Source of the DNA: Actinomyces sp. HPA0247
GTDB taxonomy: Bacteria; Actinomycetota; Actinomycetes; Actinomycetales; Actinomycetaceae
Reading direction: 5' to 3'
Assembly (NCBI GenBank): GCA_000411415.1
Contig: KE150450.1
Location: 169,055 to 233,054, forward strand
Length of the DNA: 64,000 nt
The notes below the pieces were generated by a model. It did not search any database and was not told the DNA's origin. It was given only the letters and a program-made list of their open reading frames with translations. Below are positions 43,558 to 52,956 of the stretch, piece after piece (within the stretch, counting starts at the first letter, position 1; the number at the start of each line of letters is the position of its first letter). A program made the translations under genes and the position numbers.

Positions 43558-46500
43558 CTACTCGCCAAAAGGCACAAGAATCTTGGTCACCAGAGTCTCC
43601 ACCCATTCCAGGAGCGGGCCGTCGGTGAGCGGTGAGCCGCCGACACGCGACGTGAGGGGCAGCGGGACGAGGACCTGGCGGACGGCGGCCTTGATGACCG
43701 TTCCGGGGTGCAGGCGCTTGAGGCGCATCACCTGGGAATCGCGCAGCTCGACCGGGGAGACGCGCAGGTACTTGCCCTGCGTGACGATCTCCGTGATCCC
43801 AGCGCGGCGCACGATCTCGCGCAGGCGTGCGACGGCGAAGAGCAGGTCGACCTGGGGTGGGATGGGACCGTAGCGGTCGACGAGTTCCTCTCGCACGTCC
43901 GCTTCCTGTTCGGGCGTGGAGACGGCCGCGATCTTCGCGTAGACCTCGAGGCGCAGGCGCTCGCCGCGCACGTAGCCGTCGGGAATGTGCGCGTCGACCT
44001 GCAGATCCATGCGCACGTCCGTCTTCTCAGCCGGAGCGTCGCCTCGGTAGGCGGCGACCGCGTCGGAGACCATGCGCACGTACAGGTCGAATCCGACGCC
44101 TTCGACGTGGCCGGACTGCGCCCCTCCCAGGAGGTTGCCGGCGCCTCGGATCTCAAGGTCGCGCTGGGCAACCGCGAGGCCCGCACCCAGCTCGGTGTTC
44201 GCGGCGATCGTCTTGAGGCGCTCGTGCGCGGTCTCGGTCAACGCCTTGTCGCCCGGGTAGAAGAAGTACGCGTAGGCGCGTTCGCGGCCTCGTCCGACGC
44301 GCCCGCGCAGCTGGTGAAGCTGGGACAGGCCGAAGACGTCGGCGCGGTCCACGATAAGCGTGTTCGCGTTGGAGATGTCCAGGCCGGTTTCAACGATGGT
44401 CGTGCACACGAGGACGTCGAACTCGTGGTTCCAGAAGTCCTGGATGACGGCCTCAAGCTGATGCTCGTTCATCTTGCCGTGAGCGGTGCGCACGCGCGCC
44501 TCGGGGACCAGCTCAGAGATATGAGCGGCGACCGAGGAGATCGAGTCAACGCGGTTGTGCACGTAGAAGACCTGTCCGTCGCGCAGGAGTTCGCGGCGGA
44601 CCGCGGCGCTGACCTGGGCGTCCGTGTAGGCGCCGACGAAGGTCAGGACCGGCTGTCGCTCCTCTGGCGGGGTCTGGAGAATCGACATCTCGCGGATGCC
44701 GGAGATCGCCATCTCGAGGGTACGCGGGATGGGGGTGGCGGACATGGACAGGACGTCCACGTCGGTGCGCAGGGCCTTGAGGGTCTCCTTGTGTTCGACG
44801 CCGAAGCGCTGCTCCTCGTCGATGATGACGAGGCCGAGCTTCTTGAAGGAGACGGTGCCGGTCAGCAGCGAGTGGGTGCCGATCACCAGGTCGACCTCGC
44901 CCGAGGCCAAGCCCGCCTTGACCTCCTCGGTTTCCTTCGGCGTCGAGAAGCGCGACAGGGTGCCGATGTGTACGGGGAACCCGGCGTAGCGCTCGGCGAA
45001 GGTTTCGGCGTGCTGGGTGACCAGCAGGGTCGTGGGTACGAGGACCGCGACCTGGTAGCCGTCCTGAATGGCCTTGAACGCAGCGCGCACGGCGATCTCG
45101 GTCTTGCCGTAACCGACGTCACCGGTGAGCAGGCGGTCCATGGGCACGGGCTTTTCCATGTCGGCCTTGACCTCGTCGATGGTGACGAGCTGGTCGGGGG
45201 TCTCGACGTAGGGGAAAGCATCCTCGAGTTCGCGCTGCCAGGGGGTGTCGGGGCCGAAGGCGTGGCCCTTCGTCTGCTGACGCACGGCGTACAGGCGGAT
45301 GAGTTCCTTGGCGACCTCGTTGACGGCCTTCTTCGCGCGGGCCTTGGTTTTCGCCCAGTCGGCGCCGCCCATCTTGGTCAGGGACGGCTCGTCGGATCCG
45401 GTGTACTTCGAGATCTGGTCGAGCGCATCGGTGGGGACGAAGAGCCGGTCGGCGGGCTGACCGCGCTTGGAGGGCGCGTATTCGATGACGAGGTAGTCGC
45501 GCGTCGAGGCGGCATCCCCACGCCCGATTGTGCGGGAGACCAGCTCGATGAAGCGTCCGATGCCGTGCTGGTCGTGAACGATGTAATCCCCTGGATGCAG
45601 GGTGAGCGGGTCCACGCCCTTGCGCCTGCGCGAGGGCATGCGTCGCATGTCGCGCGTGGATGCGCCGGCACGTCCGGTGAGGTCGCCTTCGGTGAGGATC
45701 GCGATCTTGAGGTGGGGCGCGACGAATCCGACGCCCGCCTGCGCGGTCGTAATCGTGACGAGGCCGGGGTCGGGGCGCGCTTCCACGTTGTCCGCGAGCG
45801 CGGCCGGGCACGAGGCGTCGGTGAGGATGGAGCGGATGCGTCGACCCGGGCCGGGGCCTTCGGTGGTGACGACGATGCGCCAGCCGTCGCGGGCCAGGTC
45901 GGTGAGGTCGGCGGCGGCTCGGGCGAAGTCTCCGCGGTAGGGGTGCACGTCTCGGGCGCCCACGCGCATGAGGGTGGGCGAGACGACGACGGGCGCAGGG
46001 CCGTCCGCTGAGGGCGAGTCGGCCTTGGCCTCGTCGATCGCGGAGGCGAGGTCGGCGGGCGGCAGGTCGGTAAGTTCCCACCAGGGGCGCGTGCCACTCC
46101 CCCACAGGTCGGATAGGTCCAGGAACGAGGCCTTGGAGGCCTCGAGCGGGGTGTCGCCTCCTCCTGCGGCGGCGCTCCACGCGGCGGCGAGGAACTCCTC
46201 GGTCGTGGCGACCAGGTCGGCGGCGCGGGCACGGATGCGTTCGGGGTCGGAGGCGAGGATCGGCGATCCCGCGGGCAGCAGATCGAGGAGGGATTCCATG
46301 CCGCTGACCAGAATCGGGGCGAGGGATTCAATGCCGGGGGCTGCGATTCCCTCGGCGGCGAGGGTCAGCATCTCAGCGGCGCCGGGCAGGCGGTCGGCGG
46401 CCTCGCGGGCGCGGGCGCGCACGGCTTGGGTCAGGAGGAGCTCGCGGCAGGGCACGGCCCACAGACCGTCGGTGGCCTCGCCGAGGGTTCGCTGGTCGGA

Positions 46501-47142
46501 GACGGAGAAGGCGCGGATGTCGTCGACTTCGTCGCCCCACAGTTCGACGCGCAGCGGGTGAGGCTCCTGAGGCGGGAAGACGTCGAGAATGCCGCCGCGC
46601 ACGCTCATCTGGCCGCGGCCTTCGACCATGTCGACGCGCTCGTAGCCGAGCTCGGCCAGTCGGTTCGTCACGTCGGTGAGGTCGAGGATGTCGCCGGTGC
46701 GCACGCGCACGGGTTCGAGGTCCGCCAGGCCTGAGATGATCGGCTGGAGGAAGGCGCGGATCGGCACGACAAGGACGGACAGCGGGCCCGCGCTCTCATC
46801 CCCTTCGATGGGGTGGACGAGGCGGCGCAGGACCGCGATGCGGCGCGCCATCGTGTCGACCTGGGGCGACAGACGCTCGTGGGGCAGGGTTTCCCACGCG
46901 GGCAGCATGGCGACGCCCGGGATCCACGAGGCCAGGGCGTTGGTCAGCGACTCAGCGTCACGCCCGGTGGCCGTAAGGACGACGAGCGGCGTGGCCGCGC
47001 GCGAGGCGACGGCCGCGAGGAGGGGCGGCCTGATGCCAACGGGAGCAACGATTGTGCCCGAGCGGCCCGCCTCGATGGAGTCGGTGGCCGTCTCGATCGC
47101 GGGATCAGTGGAGATGTCCGGGAGGAGTCCGGTGAGTAGCAC
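43558..47142 (-). CDS. mfd: Transcription-repair coupling factor
   Basis: A 1194-residue Mfd that removes stalled RNA polymerase and recruits UvrA. The GTG at 47142 has GAAAGG upstream; an in-frame TTG at 47181 is less likely. Domain order: UvrB-homologous module (about 30-340, LPAWETLPHERLSPQ), RNA polymerase-interacting domain (GDYIVHDQHGIGRF), SF2 helicase with Walker A LTGDVGYGKTE, DEEQRFG, SATPIPRT, the second lobe with RTAHGKM and LRGRVGRG, and the C-terminal TRCF domain. One dispersed GACGAGGCCGGGG motif falls inside the gene near 45757. Confidence 0.97.
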   Translation of the reverse strand: MLLTGLLPDISTDPAIETATDSIEAGRSGTIVAPVGIRPPLLAAVASRAATPLVVLTATGRDAESLTNALASWIPGVAMLPAWETLPHERLSPQVDTMARRIAVLRRLVHPIEGDESAGPLSVLVVPIRAFLQPIISGLADLEPVRVRTGDILDLTDVTNRLAELGYERVDMVEGRGQMSVRGGILDVFPPQEPHPLRVELWGDEVDDIRAFSVSDQRTLGEATDGLWAVPCRELLLTQAVRARAREAADRLPGAAEMLTLAAEGIAAPGIESLAPILVSGMESLLDLLPAGSPILASDPERIRARAADLVATTEEFLAAAWSAAAGGGDTPLEASKASFLDLSDLWGSGTRPWWELTDLPPADLASAIDEAKADSPSADGPAPVVVSPTLMRVGARDVHPYRGDFARAAADLTDLARDGWRIVVTTEGPGPGRRIRSILTDASCPAALADNVEARPDPGLVTITTAQAGVGFVAPHLKIAILTEGDLTGRAGASTRDMRRMPSRRRKGVDPLTLHPGDYIVHDQHGIGRFIELVSRTIGRGDAASTRDYLVIEYAPSKRGQPADRLFVPTDALDQISKYTGSDEPSLTKMGGADWAKTKARAKKAVNEVAKELIRLYAVRQQTKGHAFGPDTPWQRELEDAFPYVETPDQLVTIDEVKADMEKPVPMDRLLTGDVGYGKTEIAVRAAFKAIQDGYQVAVLVPTTLLVTQHAETFAERYAGFPVHIGTLSRFSTPKETEEVKAGLASGEVDLVIGTHSLLTGTVSFKKLGLVIIDEEQRFGVEHKETLKALRTDVDVLSMSATPIPRTLEMAISGIREMSILQTPPEERQPVLTFVGAYTDAQVSAAVRRELLRDGQVFYVHNRVDSISSVAAHISELVPEARVRTAHGKMNEHQLEAVIQDFWNHEFDVLVCTTIVETGLDISNANTLIVDRADVFGLSQLHQLRGRVGRGRERAYAYFFYPGDKALTETAHERLKTIAANTELGAGLAVAQRDLEIRGAGNLLGGAQSGHVEGVGFDLYVRMVSDAVAAYRGDAPAEKTDVRMDLQVDAHIPDGYVRGERLRLEVYAKIAAVSTPEQEADVREELVDRYGPIPPQVDLLFAVARLREIVRRAGITEIVTQGKYLRVSPVELRDSQVMRLKRLHPGTVIKAAVRQVLVPLPLTSRVGGSPLTDGPLLEWVETLVTKILVPFGE

Positions 47143-47199
47143 GCGCTGCCTTTCGCGGTGAGAGTGCACGGCGGCGCCCAACGTGGGGCGTCACCTTGT

Positions 47200-47802
47200 T
47201 CAGGACCCGGTGTGCAGGGCCATCTGGGTGGGAGCGAATCCCTTGGTGACGATGTCTTCGACGACGTCAGCGGCCTGCTCGAAGGTGACGTCCCAGTCGG
47301 GGCGCTCCTTAGCGGGCAGAGCACCCAGCACGTAGTCAGCAGGGTCCATGCGCCCCGGCGGGCGCCCCACGCCGATGCGCAGGCGAGCGTAGTCGCGCGT
47401 GCCCAGATGTTGGCTGAGGGACTTCAGGCCGTTATGGCCGCCCTCTCCCCCGCCGACCTTGAGGCGCAGCGTGTGCGCGGGCAAATCCATGTCGTCGTGG
47501 ATGACGAGGATACGCGAGGGCGGGATCTTCAGGAAGGATGCGAGGGCGCTGATCGGCCCGCCGGACGTGTTCATGTAGCTGTCGGAGCGGGCCAGGACCA
47601 CGCGGGGGCCGGGCACGCCGCCGGGGCCGATCCCCAGGCGTACATCGGCGGTGTGTGTACGCGAACGATGCGACGTCAGGGTCGCACCGCCGCGCGAGGC
47701 GAGCACGTCAAGGGTCAAGTACCCGACATTGTGTCGAGTGGAGGCATACTGCGCGCCGGGGTTACCTAACCCGACGACGAGCCACGGTCCGTCAGTCGTC
47801 AT
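47200..47802 (-). CDS. pth: Peptidyl-tRNA hydrolase
   Basis: A 200-residue Pth, which frees peptides from peptidyl-tRNA. The ATG at 47802 lies inside the end of the upstream SGNH hydrolase gene (11-bp overlap). Motifs: VVGLGNPGAQYASTRHNVGY with the catalytic His, then SDSYMNTSGG, ILVIHDDMDLPAHTLRLKVGGGEGGHNGLKS, and RIGVGRPPG. Length matches the family. mfd starts 58 bp downstream. Confidence 0.97.
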   Translation of the reverse strand: MTTDGPWLVVGLGNPGAQYASTRHNVGYLTLDVLASRGGATLTSHRSRTHTADVRLGIGPGGVPGPRVVLARSDSYMNTSGGPISALASFLKIPPSRILVIHDDMDLPAHTLRLKVGGGEGGHNGLKSLSQHLGTRDYARLRIGVGRPPGRMDPADYVLGALPAKERPDWDVTFEQAADVVEDIVTKGFAPTQMALHTGS

Positions 47803-48655
47803 ACTCCGATTGTGCCACCCGCGCCGAGAGCATGTCCCACTGGGGAGCGTCCTCGACGACGGGGGCTGCCTCACGTCGGGACTCGGCCCACGCGTCCGCG
47901 AAGAGCTGCGCCCACTTGGCGTAGGCCGCCGAGTTGGGGTGGAAGAAGTCCGCCGCGTGGTAGGCGAAGGTGTAGGTCGGCAGCGAGTATTCCTGGGTGA
48001 GAGAACGCAGGTCAACCAGGTGGGCGGTACTGTCGGCAACGGCGGCGCCGATGCGGTCGGACATGTCCTGCGCGCGGCTCTCCTGCGGCATGATGCCGAA
48101 AGAGGGGATGGTGGACACCAGGGCGTCAGCAGGCAGGGAGGCGAGAACGCGGCGCAGGCGCTCCTCGAACTGTCCGGGTGCCATGTCCTCGGCCATCACG
48201 TCGTTGCCACCGATGGTCAGCGTGACCAGGTCGGGGCTGTAGGGGCCGTCCAGGAGGCCCAGGCCGCGCATCTGCGGGATCTGGGTGAGTTCGACAGATT
48301 CGATGGTCGCGCCCGACAGGGAGAGGTTGAGCAGCAGGACCTCGCGGTCTAGCTGGGCGTTGATGGCCGAGGCGAGGCGTGCCGGGTAGGACTCGGTGAT
48401 GCGCGAGGCCCCCATTCCCTGCACGGACGAATCGCCGAGGGAGACGATGAGGTAGGGACGCTCGCCCTCGGGGTGCTCATCACACTCGCGGAGGCGGTCG
48501 AGGGTCGCCAGGTTGTGGTCTTCCCAGGCCTTGCGGTAGTCACCGCGCTGGGAATCCAGCCGCAGGAGGCGTCCGATCGCCAGGCCACCGCCGAAGAGGC
48601 TCGCGCCGCCGGCTGCCGCGCCCGCTACCTGCCATGCTCGTTTGCTGATCCCCAT
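47792..48655 (-). CDS. SGNH/GDSL hydrolase with N-terminal hydrophobic anchor
   Basis: A 287-residue lipase/esterase-type hydrolase. The ATG at 48655 has GGGAAGGA upstream. A short hydrophobic N-terminus (AWQVAGAAAGGASLFGGGLAIG) probably anchors it or exports it. Catalytic blocks are IVSLGDSSVQGMG (block I, with Ser), LNLSLSGAT, TLTIGGNDVM (block III, with Asn), and the C-terminal ADFFHPNSAAYAKWA (block V, with Asp/His). Substrate is unknown; acetyl-glycans or lipids are possible. Its end overlaps pth by 11 bp. Confidence 0.85.
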   Translation of the reverse strand: MGISKRAWQVAGAAAGGASLFGGGLAIGRLLRLDSQRGDYRKAWEDHNLATLDRLRECDEHPEGERPYLIVSLGDSSVQGMGASRITESYPARLASAINAQLDREVLLLNLSLSGATIESVELTQIPQMRGLGLLDGPYSPDLVTLTIGGNDVMAEDMAPGQFEERLRRVLASLPADALVSTIPSFGIMPQESRAQDMSDRIGAAVADSTAHLVDLRSLTQEYSLPTYTFAYHAADFFHPNSAAYAKWAQLFADAWAESRREAAPVVEDAPQWDMLSARVAQSEYDD

Positions 48656-48702
48656 CGAAGTGTCCTTCCCTCGTTTGTGCTGTCTCTCAGTGTAACGAGG
48701 CC

Positions 48703-48737
48703 GGGGCCGGTGCTTCAAATGCTGAAGCACCGGCCCC
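48703..48737 (-). terminator. Hairpin downstream of galK
   Basis: GGGGCCGGTGCTTCA (48703-48717) and TGAAGCACCGGCCCC (48723-48737) form a perfect 15-bp stem with a 5-nt loop. The dispersed AACGAGGCCGGGGCC motif (48694-48708) forms the foot of the left arm. Confidence 0.85.
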
Positions 48738-48756
48738 TCGGTTTGTCACAGATCGC

Positions 48757-50004
48757 TCAGCCGAGACGTCCGGCGGGTGCTCCCGGGAGGGATCGGATGA
48801 AGTGTGGAGGCTCCCATCCACGCTGGGCGTAGGCAGCAGCGACGGCCTGCGCAACACCTGTGACGGCATCCGCATCGACGAGCGCGATCGCGCTGCCACC
48901 GAAGCCACCTCCCGTCATACGCGCACCGTGAGCGCCCGCCGCGCGAGCCGCCTCCACGGCCACGTCCAGCTCCTCACAGGACACCTCGTAGTCGTCACGC
49001 AGCGAGTCGTGCGAATCATTGAGGAGCGCACCCGCGACCGCCAGGCGCGTCCCTTCCAGCGGCCCCTCGTCGAGAAGCTCGATGAATGCGCGCGTACGCG
49101 CGATCTCGGAGACAACGTGGCGCGTACGCGCAGCCAAGCGCTCATCACCGAGGGCAGCCGAGGCCTCGTCCAGGTCGGTCACGTCCACGAGCTGGTCCAC
49201 CCCCAGGATGCGCGCAGACTCCTCACAGTCCGCGCGGCGCGAGCCGTACTGGCCGTCCGCCAGCGAATGCTTGGCCCGCGTGTCGATGACGAGGAGCTCG
49301 AGGCCGACCGCACCCAGATCGAAGGGAACCTGGCGCGTCGACATGTCGCGACAATCGAGGGCCAATGCATGCCCCTCACGACAGCGCAGGGAGGCCGTCT
49401 GGTCCAGCCCTCCGGTATTCGCGCCCGCCACCTGGTTTTCCGCGACGCGCGCAGCGTCCACGAGGACCTTGCGTCCCTCGTCGTTGGGGGCTTCGACCGT
49501 GCCCGCCAGGCCCAGCGAGCACACCTCATCGAGGGCAACCGCAGTCGCACACTCAAGCGCAGCACTCGACGAGAGGCCACCACCCAGGGGCACACACGAC
49601 CACAGGGCCGCATCAAAACCGGGCAGGGGCCCGTACCCGGCTTGCTCGAGGGCCCACGCGACACCCGCAAGGTAAGCGGTCCAGTGATTCGTCACCTCGC
49701 CAGGGGTCCCCTTCGGGCCGATCACGTCAAGGTCAAGAACGTCAATCGCCTCGCGCGTCTGCGGCGAAATGAGGCGAATCGTCCGATCCTGGCGTGGTGA
49801 CAGGGCGACGTAGGCGCGGTGCGGAAGGGCAATCGGCAGGCACGGACCGCCGTTGTAATCCACGTGCTCCCCGATGATATTGACGCGCCCGGGCGCGCTC
49901 CACACGCCCCGAGGCTCATAGCCAAACGCGTCACGAAACAGATTGGCGGCCTGCGCTGCCCCTTCATCGGGAGTAACGGCGTCGGCCCACACGAGATCAC
50001 TCAC
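48757..50004 (-). CDS. galK: Galactokinase
   Basis: A 415-residue GHMP-superfamily kinase converting galactose to galactose-1-phosphate. The GTG at 50004 has AAGGAGG at good spacing; the long upstream frame lies in the promoter region of the divergent gene and is rejected. Galactokinase signature: GRVNIIGEHVDYNGG. ATP loop: PLGGGLSSSAALE. Motif 3: ARMTGGGFGGSAIALV. No galT or galE lies nearby in the window, so it is not in a Leloir operon here. A strong hairpin follows the stop. Confidence 0.95.
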   Translation of the reverse strand: MSDLVWADAVTPDEGAAQAANLFRDAFGYEPRGVWSAPGRVNIIGEHVDYNGGPCLPIALPHRAYVALSPRQDRTIRLISPQTREAIDVLDLDVIGPKGTPGEVTNHWTAYLAGVAWALEQAGYGPLPGFDAALWSCVPLGGGLSSSAALECATAVALDEVCSLGLAGTVEAPNDEGRKVLVDAARVAENQVAGANTGGLDQTASLRCREGHALALDCRDMSTRQVPFDLGAVGLELLVIDTRAKHSLADGQYGSRRADCEESARILGVDQLVDVTDLDEASAALGDERLAARTRHVVSEIARTRAFIELLDEGPLEGTRLAVAGALLNDSHDSLRDDYEVSCEELDVAVEAARAAGAHGARMTGGGFGGSAIALVDADAVTGVAQAVAAAYAQRGWEPPHFIRSLPGAPAGRLG

Positions 50005-50128
50005 AAGATCCTCCTTGGTCTCACTCCACAAGGCTACGTGAACGCCCTCACACCATTCAAGCGCTGCGGCCTCATCGCGCACACCCCGGTACAGTGGAGA
50101 CATAACAACCGCGACACAGGTAGGCCCC

Positions 50129-50677
50129 ATGTTCCTCCCCCAACGACTCCCCGGCCAGGACTGGCTCGGCGTCGTCGTCGCGATCCCCGAACCCTGGGTC
50201 ACCCAGCTCACTGACCTGCGCCTACGCCTCGGCGACCTCGCAGGCTCTCGCATCCCCGCGCACATTACGCTGATGCCCCCGACGCCCGTCGCCCGCGACG
50301 CGCGAGCTGAGGTCATCGACCACTTGCGCTCCATCGCCTCGAGGCACTCCCCCTTCCGCGTGACCCTGTCCGGCACAGACTCCTTCCGCCCCATCTCCAA
50401 CGTCGCATTCATGACACTGGCCGAAGGCGCACGCGACTGCACAGACCTCGCCGAAGAGATCCGCTCAGGTCCCCTCGACCACGAGACGCGCTTCCCCTAT
50501 CACCCGCACGTCACACTGGCGCAAGACGTCGACGACATCGCCTTGGATCTTGCCCTCGATATCGGCGCAACCGTCGAGGCGTCGTGGATCGTCCCCGGCT
50601 TCCGCCTGGACCGCATCGACCCCTCGGGCATCTACTCCTCGATGGCCCTGTTCGACTTTGACGCCTCCGGCCACTGA
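50129..50677 (+). CDS. 2'-5' RNA ligase / LigT-like phosphoesterase superfamily protein
   Basis: A 182-residue protein of the 2H phosphoesterase fold. The two catalytic HxT motifs are AHITLMPPTPV (about residue 47) and YHPHVTLAQDVDD (about residue 127). Members act on 2'-5' linked or cyclic nucleotides. Its cellular substrate is unknown. It is divergent from galK, and the 124-bp spacer should hold both promoters. The ATG at 50129 lacks a strong ribosome site. Confidence 0.85.
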   Translation: MFLPQRLPGQDWLGVVVAIPEPWVTQLTDLRLRLGDLAGSRIPAHITLMPPTPVARDARAEVIDHLRSIASRHSPFRVTLSGTDSFRPISNVAFMTLAEGARDCTDLAEEIRSGPLDHETRFPYHPHVTLAQDVDDIALDLALDIGATVEASWIVPGFRLDRIDPSGIYSSMALFDFDASGH

Positions 50678-51087
50678 TTCCCTGCCCGCCCAACCCGCGT
50701 CTCACCCACCGACGTTCCGGGCGCCGTCGGGCCCGCCCGCCCGCTCACCGTCCGCGCCGCGAGCTTCGCTCGGCGCGTCGGCTCGAAGCCCGGCCAGGCC
50801 CTGCAGCCCCGCCGGCGCCCTCCACGCCGACACCATCTCAGCGCTGCGAGCACCGAGCCCCATCAATATTGCACGTAATTCCCACGCACCTTATTCAAAG
50901 ATTGAATTCAGATTGTTGGAATTGCAACGTTTCCAGCGAATATTGAAACTTCACCCAATCGAATTACGTGCGAAATTTTGAGAAACAGTGCCACAGACCA
51001 CAGACCAGGCCGCCCACGGACACGAAAGGCCGCGGCCGCCCCAGAACCCGATAGTCCTGGGCCAGCCACGGCCTCGTCGATGAAACG
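50678..51087. other. 410-bp gene-free region with an AT-rich inverted-repeat island
   Basis: The first 170 bp are GC-rich with no visible feature. From about 50865 to 50985 the sequence becomes AT-rich, bounded by GCACGTAATTC (50871-50881) and its exact reverse complement GAATTACGTGC (50961-50971). The interior has further short repeats (ATTCAA, TTGAAT, GGAATTGC). The next 100 bp to xthA return to normal composition and contain one degenerate dispersed motif near 51066. I see no protein-coding gene. Confidence 0.7.
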
Positions 51088-51915
51088 TCAGATCTCGTAG
51101 GTCACCGAGACGGGCGCGTGATCCGAGAAGCGCTCCGCGTACTCGTCGGCGCGGCCGATCTCGAAGGAGCGCGCACGCTCCCCCAGGGCCGGCGTCGCGT
51201 ACTGATAGTCGATGCGCCAGCCCGCGTTGTTCACGAACGCCTGACCGCGCCACGACCACCACGAGTACGGCCCCTGCACGTCGCCGGCCAGGTCGCGCAC
51301 GGTGTCGCGCCAGCCGTCTTCCACCCACTGGTTCAGGAAGGCGATCTCCTCATCGAGGACGCCAGCTCGCTTGTTGTGGTTCGGCTTCCAGTTCTTGATG
51401 TCAGCCTCGCAGCGCACGACGTTAAAGTCACCGCACACGAGCGACGAGATTCCCCCAGCAGCCTCCTTGGCGAGCAGCTCCGCCATGCGCGCACCGATGC
51501 GCGGCAAGTGCGCCATCTTCGCCTCCTGCTTGGGCGTATCCTTCTCGCCCGAATGGAAGTAGGCCGAGACGACTCGCACGGGGGTGTCGCCGCCCTCGGG
51601 GCGCACGACGGCTTCAAGCCAGCGGCCCGAATCCACGTCCGTCTCAGCATCGTCGAGGACCAGGCGAGGCTCACCCTCCAAGCTCGCCTGCCCCCTCCGC
51701 ACAGCCACACCGACGCCCGCGCGCCCCTTGATGCGGCACGGAACCCACACGCTGTCCCAGGCATCGCCCATGATCTCGCGGGAGATCTCCTCCGGCGCGC
51801 GCACCTCCTGCATGAGCAGCACGTCCGTGTCGCTCCCCTCCAGCCAGTCGAGGAAGCCACGCTTATGGGCGGCGCGGATGCCGTTCAGGTTCACGGTCGT
51901 CACCGTCAGGGTCAT
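51088..51915 (-). CDS. xthA: Exodeoxyribonuclease III
   Basis: A 275-residue AP endonuclease/3'-5' exonuclease of the EEP fold. Family motifs: VTTVNLNGIRAAHKRGFLDW, LLMQEVRAPEE with the metal-binding Glu, VSAYFHSGE, LVCGDFNVV with catalytic Asp and Asn, YSWWSWRG, WRIDYQYATP and the C-terminal FSDHAPVSV with the catalytic Asp-His. It acts in base excision repair. It is the last gene on this strand after a 130-bp gap that holds the folD terminator. Confidence 0.94.
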   Translation of the reverse strand: MTLTVTTVNLNGIRAAHKRGFLDWLEGSDTDVLLMQEVRAPEEISREIMGDAWDSVWVPCRIKGRAGVGVAVRRGQASLEGEPRLVLDDAETDVDSGRWLEAVVRPEGGDTPVRVVSAYFHSGEKDTPKQEAKMAHLPRIGARMAELLAKEAAGGISSLVCGDFNVVRCEADIKNWKPNHNKRAGVLDEEIAFLNQWVEDGWRDTVRDLAGDVQGPYSWWSWRGQAFVNNAGWRIDYQYATPALGERARSFEIGRADEYAERFSDHAPVSVTYEI

Positions 51916-51958
51916 CGTTTTCTCCTTACGCGAGTTTTTCTTCAGTCTAGAGGAACGA

Positions 51959-51997
51959 GGAGGCGCGGCGAGGAATGGATATCCTCACCGCGCCTCC
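51959..51997 (-). terminator. Hairpin downstream of folD
   Basis: 51959-51974 (GGAGGCGCGG then CGAGGA) pairs with 51982-51997 (TCCTCA then CCGCGCCTCC) with one mismatch, 50 bp after the folD stop on the minus strand. Confidence 0.75.
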
Positions 51998-52045
51998 GCT
52001 GCATTGTCGCGCGACCTCCACGTTCGCCGAGGCCACGCGCCGTTG

Positions 52046-52954
52046 TCAGTTCGCGCTGACTCCCGCCTGGCGTTCGGCCGCCTCGACGACGTTTGTCACG
52101 AGGAGGGCCCGCGTCATCGGGCCGACGCCGCCCGGATTGGGGCTCAGCCAGCTGGCAACCTCATCTACGCCGTCCGCGACGTCGCCCATCAGGCGGGCCT
52201 TGCCGTCCTCGCCCTGCACGCGGCTCACGCCGACGTCGAGGACAACAGCGCCGGGAGCCACCATGTCGCGCGTGATGATCCCTGCGGATCCCGCCGCGGC
52301 CACGATGACGTCCGCTCGACGCACGTGGTCAGCCAGGTCGGTCGTGCCCGTGTGGCAGACGTCGACCGTCGCGTTCACTTCCTTGCGCATGAGCAGCAGG
52401 CCGATCGAACGACCCACGGTCACGCCGCGGCCGACGACGCACACGTTCTTGCCGGCCAGGTCGATCCCATGGCGTTCCATGAGTTCAATGACCGCGCGCG
52501 GCGTGCACGGCAGGGGCGAGTCAATGGGACCCGAGCCCCGCAGGACGAGGCGCCCGAGGTTCATCGGGTGCAGACCGTCCGCGTCCTTCGCGGGGTCGAT
52601 ACGCTCCAGAACGGCGTTCGTGTCGATCCCGCGAGGCAGTGGCAGCTGCACGATGTAGCCCGTGCAGGCAGGGTCCGCGTTGAGCTGATCAATCGCGGCT
52701 TCCACCTGTTCCTGCGTGGCGTCGGCAGGCAGGTCCACACGGATCGACTCAGCGCCGATTTCCGCACAGTCACGGTGCTTACCGGCGACGTAGGCGACGG
52801 ACCCGGGGTCCTCGCCCACGAGGATCGTGCCGAGGCCCGGGACGACCCCGGCCTCGCGCAGACGATCAACGCGTTCCTTCAGCTCCGCCTTGATCGCGGC
52901 AGCTGTCGCCTTTCCATCCAGGACCCCTGCGGGGCCTTCCCAGGGAGCCCTCAC
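52046..52954 (-). CDS. folD: Bifunctional methylenetetrahydrofolate dehydrogenase/cyclohydrolase
   Basis: A 302-residue FolD of one-carbon metabolism. Key parts: [35 protein letters not shown] (Tyr and Lys of the active site), [26 protein letters not shown], the NADP-binding [16 protein letters not shown] and [14 protein letters not shown]. The start is a GTG at 52954, 2 bp after the glyA stop, so the two are one transcript. Both use or make methylene-THF, and the operon is headed by a ZTP riboswitch. Confidence 0.96.
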   Translation of the reverse strand: MRAPWEGPAGVLDGKATAAAIKAELKERVDRLREAGVVPGLGTILVGEDPGSVAYVAGKHRDCAEIGAESIRVDLPADATQEQVEAAIDQLNADPACTGYIVQLPLPRGIDTNAVLERIDPAKDADGLHPMNLGRLVLRGSGPIDSPLPCTPRAVIELMERHGIDLAGKNVCVVGRGVTVGRSIGLLLMRKEVNATVDVCHTGTTDLADHVRRADVIVAAAGSAGIITRDMVAPGAVVLDVGVSRVQGEDGKARLMGDVADGVDEVASWLSPNPGGVGPMTRALLVTNVVEAAERQAGVSAN

Positions 52955-52956
52955 GA

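Noticed and set aside
48757-50442. 561-residue version of galactokinase
   Set aside because: The extra N-terminal part is unrelated to galactokinases, reads through the divergent promoter region, and a GTG with AAGGAGG at 50004 gives the family length.
50550-50981. 143-residue plus-strand frame running into the AT-rich island
   Set aside because: It starts inside the LigT-like gene, has Ser/Pro/Arg low complexity, and its end lies in the inverted-repeat island; no start site support.
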